Of a DNA stretch of 64,000 bases, positions 58,537-64,000 are shown piece after piece. The stretch is taken from contig NW_026251712.1 of NCBI RefSeq assembly GCF_025024155.1, positions 610,501 through 674,500 of the forward strand, read 5' to 3'. Both the position numbers and the translations under genes were made by a program. Each line of letters begins with the position of its first letter. Position 1 is the first letter of the stretch. A model generated the notes under the pieces. The model made no database searches and was not told the DNA's origin. It worked only from the letters and a program-made list of their open reading frames with translations. The stretch is from Gamsiella multidivaricata (Eukaryota > Mortierellomycota > Mortierellomycetes > Mortierellales > Mortierellaceae).

Positions 58537-61035
58537 CTAGGCTGCTTTATTTGATCCGTCAGATCCTCTATCTTGATTCTTTCCGCTCACTTTGTCAAGG
58601 GCCGATAACAATCCCACATAGTCCCACTCCGATAGCCGATCCACTTTTCGCGCCTTGGTGTTCAACGAATCGGCTCTCAGTTGTCCACCCTCTTCCCTGT
58701 CTTCATCCCCCAATGGCGCAGATATTGAAAGCCATGCCCGATGAATATCAGACGCGTTTTTGTTGGGTAAAAACTGGGCTCGAATGTCCGTCCATGCAGT
58801 CCCACGCTTGCGAACACCCTGCAGCAGCAGCTCAAGTTCGTGGTCAGTCCAATTCTGAAGGAAATCGCCATCCTTGCCGTCCGATACGCTCTTTCCTTCA
58901 TCTGTTTCTGATGCCGCAGTCAATGCTTGCCGGTTTGATGAGGCACGACCGGTGGGCGAGGAGATGTACTTCCAACAGGTCTCACACTGCTTGGCGCTGA
59001 TGTAGGGATACTGGCGCTGGTGCTGCGTGTCCACCACCACAGAAGAGCCAGCCACAGTAAAAGTAGCGCTATTGTCAGAGGACGCATCTGCAGGGAAAAT
59101 AAACATGTCCTCCAGTTGCTCAGCGATCCTGTTCCAGTCCAACTCGAAATCCGCGCGCTGAACTCCTTGCTTTTCCTCCAGAACAATCTGGCGTAGCGCT
59201 TGAATCCTCTCCTTAGTCCATTCTGACCGCACAATTTTCAGAGGAGGGTCATCCTGCGTTGATTGAGCTTTCTCAATAGGTAGGGTAGACATCTCTTGAA
59301 CGAAAGGCTCCGCAACCTGCGAGAAAATAGAATCCATGAAGGTGGTCTTGTTCCTGAACACTGGCGCCAGCTCATGCCGTACATCGATTACTGCCTGCTC
59401 TAGATCCATTACTCCTTCCGTCTTCATCTGTTGTCTCCGTTGTCTGATCTCTGATTTGTACGCCCGAATATCTGCATTGGAAATGCCAAGGTGTAGTCTC
59501 AGGTTGGCGGAGGTCGTAAAAAACTTTTCGCATAGTGCTTCATTTCGATGGCGCATCCACTTCGAGATCTCCTTTGCAAATGACAGCTCGTTGCACGCCC
59601 TTTCTAAATCCAAAAGCGTATCGATCCTGCTGACGCTACCGAGATGGTTCTGACGTTTGTGCACTTGGTAGTAATGCTTCCACAACATCCAAAACTGGAA
59701 CTTTTCGAGCCAATGCCACATCTTTGACTGGGCTGATTTCTCATCGTCCTGCAATCTCCAGAGTCCGTCCCACCGGCGTTTACACTGCGCTGGTGAATGA
59801 TTCCCAAGGGCGACCGAGATCTCGCCCCAGTACTTTTGCTGCTGTTGCTGTTTCTGGTCCTGGCCCAATCTGGTATGTGAATCCTCAACGCTGAGTGGCA
59901 AAGGCATGCTAAGGATCTTCAAAATACTGGGCTCCGTCCGGCTCAGCTCTAGAACTTTCCGGGTCATGACCACATCGTCCTCCAACCCCCAGTCGACGCC
60001 ATGGCGCTGCAACATCCTGTACGTGCTCGCTACCTTGGATGGGCTCAGTGCCATCCTCTCCGGGATTGTGGCACCGTCTGCGGATTGCTGTTTTGGTTTC
60101 TGCGTCTCGGTTGGCGTCTCGGTGTTCGTCCATGCCTTCGATAGCGTCCACTGGTCCAGGAGTAAATCCGCATTCGCTGCAACCTTTTTCCAGTTCTCAC
60201 CATACAGCTCAACGCTCCGCCGAATGGCTCGATGAAGAAGATGTTTGTTCAGAGTGACAGCGGTTTTCTGCAGAGAAGCCTTATGCTCCATATATTTTTG
60301 CTGAAGTGCCAGTTTGTTGAAGGGCTGAGGAGTGCTGTCTCTTTCCTTTTTCTTCCCATGCTGCTGTTTCTGTACTTGATCCGCCATATCTGTACGGTTC
60401 CGTAAAACTGCCTCAGAAACATCTATTCCAGCCTCAGACATGGCAGTCAGCAGCTCTTGGGGCGCATAAGAAGTAGGTGTCTCCCACGGTTCATGCATTA
60501 GTCCTCGCCTTTCGATCTTCCCAAACGACTGCTTTTCGACGTCGACAAGATAGACCAGTCGCTTCAGTAGGGCTTCGTTAGGGCGTCCATCGGATAAATT
60601 CCAGGTCGCTTCTAGGCGCGGGTCTAGAGCTGTGTAATACCGGGCATAGCATGAGGAATAGGGTCGACCTAAGGTTTCGTCAATCTCCTTCCATGGGGTG
60701 CCCTTTTTGAAGAGTCGAATGATCTCATTGTCCGTAGCCTTGTCCCATTTGCTTTTGGTTGCCGTGTTGGTAGGTGCCCTGAAAGTGGGAGGAGCCGGCT
60801 CTGATGACCGACGTGGGGAAGAACGGTCGGCTCTCCTACGTGTATCGGGCTTTATTTTGCTGAGGATAGCGGAAGGCACGATTGGCGGCGTCGGTGCTGA
60901 GGTATCGGTAGAGTATTGGGACAGAGCAGGCCTCCGCTGGAGCAGTTGCGATTCCTGTGAGAGGAAGCAAACCCGATGTGGCCGAGGCAGCGCGGCTAGC
61001 GAAAAAAAGGATCTGGCGAGTCTTTGCTGGCTCAT
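58537..61035 (-). CDS. Myb/SANT-repeat protein with mitochondrial-type N-terminus
   Basis: A single exon of 832 codons from the ATG at 61035. Several Myb/SANT-like units can be picked out by their spaced tryptophans. These are SKWDKATDNEIIRLFKKGTP with SSCYARYY (about residue 93), YGENWKKVAANADLLLDQW, YWGEISVALGNHSPAQCKRR, SEWTKERIQALRQIVLEEKQ with KQCETCWKYI, and QNWTDHELELLLQGVRKRGT with DIHRAWLSI (about residue 745). These are DNA-binding or chromatin-type helices. The first 42 residues (MSQQRLARSFFSLAALPRPH onward, ending before STDTS) are rich in Arg, Ser, Leu and lack acids until Glu28, resembling a mitochondrial presequence. That would make this a mitochondrial Myb-like protein, possibly a nucleoid or transcription factor. 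A nuclear role remains possible, since basic patches (RRADRSSPRR) are also present. Confidence 0.75.
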   Translation of the reverse strand: MSQQRLARSFFSLAALPRPHRVCFLSQESQLLQRRPALSQYSTDTSAPTPPIVPSAILSKIKPDTRRRADRSSPRRSSEPAPPTFRAPTNTATKSKWDKATDNEIIRLFKKGTPWKEIDETLGRPYSSCYARYYTALDPRLEATWNLSDGRPNEALLKRLVYLVDVEKQSFGKIERRGLMHEPWETPTSYAPQELLTAMSEAGIDVSEAVLRNRTDMADQVQKQQHGKKKERDSTPQPFNKLALQQKYMEHKASLQKTAVTLNKHLLHRAIRRSVELYGENWKKVAANADLLLDQWTLSKAWTNTETPTETQKPKQQSADGATIPERMALSPSKVASTYRMLQRHGVDWGLEDDVVMTRKVLELSRTEPSILKILSMPLPLSVEDSHTRLGQDQKQQQQQKYWGEISVALGNHSPAQCKRRWDGLWRLQDDEKSAQSKMWHWLEKFQFWMLWKHYYQVHKRQNHLGSVSRIDTLLDLERACNELSFAKEISKWMRHRNEALCEKFFTTSANLRLHLGISNADIRAYKSEIRQRRQQMKTEGVMDLEQAVIDVRHELAPVFRNKTTFMDSIFSQVAEPFVQEMSTLPIEKAQSTQDDPPLKIVRSEWTKERIQALRQIVLEEKQGVQRADFELDWNRIAEQLEDMFIFPADASSDNSATFTVAGSSVVVDTQHQRQYPYISAKQCETCWKYISSPTGRASSNRQALTAASETDEGKSVSDGKDGDFLQNWTDHELELLLQGVRKRGTAWTDIRAQFLPNKNASDIHRAWLSISAPLGDEDREEGGQLRADSLNTKARKVDRLSEWDYVGLLSALDKVSGKNQDRGSDGSNKAA

Positions 61036-61871
61036 TAGCGACTATTGATCGTGGTGTTGTAACCTTCAGGGATCTGTTGATGCTTGCACAAAGGCGAAGG
61101 AGAGTCATCCCATTAAGGGCGCTTCTTGCCATGGCAAACGCCACCAACTTTAAACGCGTTTTGCCACCAAAACGCACTGACACCAGACGAGCCAACTCCA
61201 CAAATACCAGCAGCTATGATCGGGACCAGAAGGAATCGATGGCTACCCACCTTGCTGGACTCCTTGGCTCCATAGGTAGCTTTTGTTATGAGAAGGCTAC
61301 TCGGTCGAGACATGATAGAGTCGCACATTCCAGAGAACATCAAGGGGCTCTTTTTCGGCACAAAGGCTCCGAAGATGGTTGCTGATCCAGCTCTTTCAGG
61401 TCCATACCACGTTTCGTACTATTTCCACGCAGTGTTGCCGCGAAGAGGTGCTGCTGTGTCTATCATGTCCTTCCAAAGATACTAAAGAACCTGCCTCCTC
61501 TCTAGTAGTCTTCAAAACTGATATGACTCCTCATATTCATCGAATTACTGCTGTTTTCTCCTTCCATTATTTTCATGCTGTTTGCTAGTCTATACACGTT
61601 TTGATTTTGTTACTCTCTCCGTGCTCTCCCTTTCCCTTTTGGTTATTTAGATCGAAGATTGAGATGCGTCTCGGCATATACGGTTCCTTTCCAGATTGTG
61701 AACACAGAGCAGGAGCTGTATCCTCACCCGCTGATCGCTTTGTCTCTTCTTTGTCGCTTTGTTGTTCTCATTATTGTCAAGTCGTCTTTGTCATTCGACC
61801 TCGTCCCCTTTGCTCTATTCGCCCTATCGTAGGTCAAATACTTCCTCCACCCTTTATCCTTTGGTTCAGAA
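61036..61871. other. Intergenic between divergent genes
   Basis: Leader regions of the Myb-like and SOD genes. A short minus-strand frame (61361-61113) with a hydrophobic stretch is present, but I could not tie it to a family. A plus-strand frame overlaps it. Confidence 0.45.
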
Positions 61872-62816
61872 ATGGTGTGCAAACCATCCATATTACTTCC
61901 GGTACTGGTCGCCATGGGCTACTTCAACTTAGTCAAGTCGCAGCTAATGACCCCCCAGATTCTGTCGGCCGTTATCGACATGAGTATGTGTCCTTCTCTA
62001 CTATGCTACTGTGCGCTCTCATTACCACATTCTTATATATCACCTTCGAGTCTTTGACCGATTCTATTTTCACTCGTCCTCACCTAGACAATATCCAGGC
62101 GAATTTCATCTTTGCGCCACTGGCCGCCGGAGGTGCTCAGGTACTTGTTAATGTCCAAAAAGGCCTTTCCCAGTCCTTTGCAATTTCTCCAACAGGTGGT
62201 TTTGAGTACCATATCCATGTCAGCCCTGTGGGGCTTAACAACAATTGCTCAACCACTGGCGGCCATTTGGACCCCACTGACGTTGGAACTGCCAAGTGTA
62301 ACCCAGCCAAGGCAGACAAGTGCCAAGAAGGGGATCTTTCAGGTAAGGACCTTCGAAGTATTCTTTACCTGGATTATCTGCTTGTAACAATCATGCGTAT
62401 CCAGCCATCGCACTGGGTCTAAAAAAGTCCCTTTGTGAATTTTATTTGCAGGCAAACATGGGGAGTTAAAGGCTACGGAATCCGGTTCGGTCCCCACGAT
62501 CTCGTACGTGGACCCCTATCTCCAGTTTTCCGAAGAGGCAACGACAATCGCTGGTCGATCGATTGTGATTCACAACAATGGCACGCGAGTAGCCTGTGCC
62601 AATATCTTGCCCGTTGGAGGTACGCAAGGATCAAGCAGTGGATTCACTACTATGTCATTGGGAAGCCAGACGGTCAGCGATGGACCGGATGTTAAGGCTT
62701 CTCAACGCACGAATAATAGCAGTCGAATTGTTGCTAGATGGAATGTGGCGATAGTTACAGCAGGGGCCGTGGCCACCAGTCTTTGGAGGCTTCTTTGTTA
62801 TTTAAACAGCGAGTGA
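61872..62816 (+). CDS. Cell-surface Cu-type superoxide dismutase
   Basis: Three exons, 61872-61983, 62088-62342, 62452-62816 (243 aa). A signal peptide (KPSILLPVLVAMGYFNLVKS) precedes a SOD_Cu domain. The copper ligands are visible as His79 and His81 (EYHIHVSPVG), His97 (TTGGHLDPTD) and a later His in SIVIHNNGTRV. The loop CQEGDLSGKHG resembles fungal extracellular Cu-only SODs (SOD5 type), which lack the zinc site and the electrostatic loop. I see no canonical zinc Asp/His set, so copper-only is likely. A Ser/Asn-rich stretch and a hydrophobic tail (WNVAIVTAGAVATSLWRLL) suggest a GPI anchor. The function would be to convert superoxide to H2O2 at the wall. Confidence is high for the domain, lower for the anchor. 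Confidence 0.82.
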
Positions 62817-63076
62817 AGAGCTCGTGGAAGGCCTTATCAAAGGATATTAAACTGGCGTGGGACTATTAGAGCTATCTCTCCTTCGAATCAAGGACATGCT
62901 CGGTCCCATTAAAGATAATAGAAAGCCATAGTCGGTGCTGCTCTGACAAAATTGGTTTAGGGTAAATGTCGTGGTCTGTTGGCTGGTATGGCAAGAGAAA
63001 GTTGTATGAAGCAACAGTATTTTATTTCGCCTGATATGATAGCCGTCCTTGCTTCTTCATAGTGTCTTCTGTCCAA

Positions 63077-63677
63077 CTATTCCTTCTTCTCAATGCCATA
63101 GATCTTGTTGTCTGCCATTGTCAATGCCCATGCTGAGCCTTCTGTCAATACTATCCAATGTGGAAAATCCCCGTATGGAATTATTCACAACACGATAAAA
63201 AATGTTCAGTTACAACATCTGATAGACATCCTGAGCGATTGTTTCGCTGTGCTCCCTTTTTATATGCCGATAACAGTAAGAAACATAGCAGTGTCGTTGC
63301 CAAGCGTACCTGAGACTTTCCGGACAGCGCTGTCTTCTACATCTCCGGTTCCTGATAGGAGTCCTGAAGAGGCATTATGAGTATATCGAGATACAAGCTG
63401 TCCTACATCCTGCATCAACTTCTGAATGACGGTCGCCTGTTCCTGATTGACAGGTCCTTTTACCTAATTGAAGTGAGAAAATACAGGGTCGGTTAGCAAA
63501 AACGATCCTGCAGTGCGATATCCCTCCTCCTGCAGCAAAACGTGGCTGATAGGTGTTCCATGCTGTGGCTGGTCTTACGTTTAAGAGCTGGCCAGTGGCA
63601 AGATCTGCAGTGAAAGAGGCGACGTGTCCTGGAATGGTGGCCAATTCCTCGAAGACAGGATCTGGTGGAGAGGTCGT
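63077..63677 (-). CDS. Hypothetical protein, 3' part only
   Basis: Three 3' exons can be joined in phase: 63677-63579, 63463-63310, 63141-63077 (105 aa, stop TAG at 63077). They encode PPDPVFEELATIPGHVASFT, then GPVNQEQATVIQKLMQDVGQ and a C-terminus AWALTMADNKIYGIEKKE. The composition is that of a soluble, possibly secreted protein; I do not recognise the family. The acceptor at 63677 is preceded by a perfect TACTAAC branch site. The start exon was not found: the sequence upstream to the window edge is T-rich with an ambiguous hydrophobic segment (MLSLFLMATFPMLVLTCSIV) in another frame. The 5' end may lie beyond the window. Confidence 0.5.
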
Positions 63678-64000
63678 CTAGGAGCGTCGACAATGGAGCA
63701 GGTTAGTACCAGCATGGGGAATGTTGCCATCAAGAACAACGAAAGCATAACTCTCAGGCAGGCCAGCTGCGAAAAAAGGAATGCACATGTGAAAATAAAG
63801 AAAGGACAAGAAAAGAAAAAGAATGTAGGTCGAAGAGTACCATGGCTGTGCTGTATGGTATATGAGTGGCAGACAGAAGAAGAGCCGGGATGTGGGTCAA
63901 GTGAATGGATGCAGCGAAGGTGGATGCAAAAAAAAAAAAAAAAAAGCTGAATATAAACTTGGCCAGGGACCAAAAGGGGAGAGTCACATCCCGGGAAGAC
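63678..64000. other. Right edge, unresolved 5' region
   Basis: Contains an A17 run near 63928 and the upstream intron or leader of the partial minus-strand gene. A short hydrophobic frame could be a signal-peptide exon but does not connect in phase to the 3' exons. Confidence 0.35.

Noticed and set aside
58488..59000. 170-codon plus frame
   Set aside because: Mostly antisense to the 3' end of the Myb-like gene; no domain.
61113..61361. 82-codon minus frame with a hydrophobic stretch
   Set aside because: Could be a small membrane protein, but no family is recognised and a competing plus frame overlaps it; not enough support to call.

Overview
The window is nuclear DNA of a filamentous fungus, most likely an early-diverging Mucoromycota species of the Mortierella type. 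The evidence is short GT-AG introns of about 55-200 bp, core eukaryotic genes (RPL7, ARF1, G-alpha, NAR1), a fragment of a Crinkler-like NTPase, a Crypton-like recombinase remnant and a Fanzor (eukaryotic TnpB) nuclease, a combination I associate with Mortierellomycotina. The placement is an inference, since no rRNA or marker locus is present. All gene models below were built by hand from reading frames, splice signals and phase.

Layout. 0-1.1 kb: a secreted, probably GPI-anchored Cys-rich protein (-). 1.1-5 kb: gene-poor, with one truncated Crinkler-type fragment (+). 5-8.5 kb: the cytosolic Fe-S assembly protein NAR1 and a TMEM242-like membrane protein (both -). 9.2-10.2 kb: cysteine dioxygenase (+) with a clear TATA box. 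12-15 kb: an ankyrin-DIL protein (-). 16.5-18.3 kb: a mitochondrial chalcone-isomerase-like protein (+). 18.5-21.2 kb: an 891-residue low-complexity protein with a Cys motif (-). 23.5-29.5 kb: three minus-strand genes, RPL7 (with a box C/D snoRNA in its second intron), ARF1 and a type I membrane protein.

30.2-36.4 kb is the accessory island: a Crypton-like DNA-binding/recombinase N-terminus, a 6-copy 20-nt tandem repeat, a FEN1/XPG-type nuclease frame interrupted by two amber codons, a decayed linker with a Lys-rich segment, and an intact Fanzor RuvC/zinc-finger half. This is the most interesting part of the window: it looks like a two-nuclease (flap/PIN-type plus RNA-guided-type) protein or gene pair.

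36.6-46.2 kb returns to housekeeping: a peroxisomal acyl-CoA oxidase ending in SKL (+), a VTT/TMEM41-type protein (-), a lysophosphatidic-acid acyltransferase (-) and a mitochondrial ICT1-type peptidyl-tRNA hydrolase (+). 48.9-51.7 kb: a G-alpha subunit (+) with two GC-AG introns and only the ATG in its first coding exon. 52.9-54.8 kb: an O-fucosyltransferase-like type II protein (-). 58.5-61 kb: a Myb/SANT protein with a mitochondrial-looking N-terminus (-). 61.9-62.8 kb: a surface Cu-type superoxide dismutase (+). The right edge holds the 3' part of an unknown gene (-). Long intergenic stretches (46.2-48.9 and 54.8-58.5 kb) show no supported gene. No tRNA, rRNA or CRISPR array was found.
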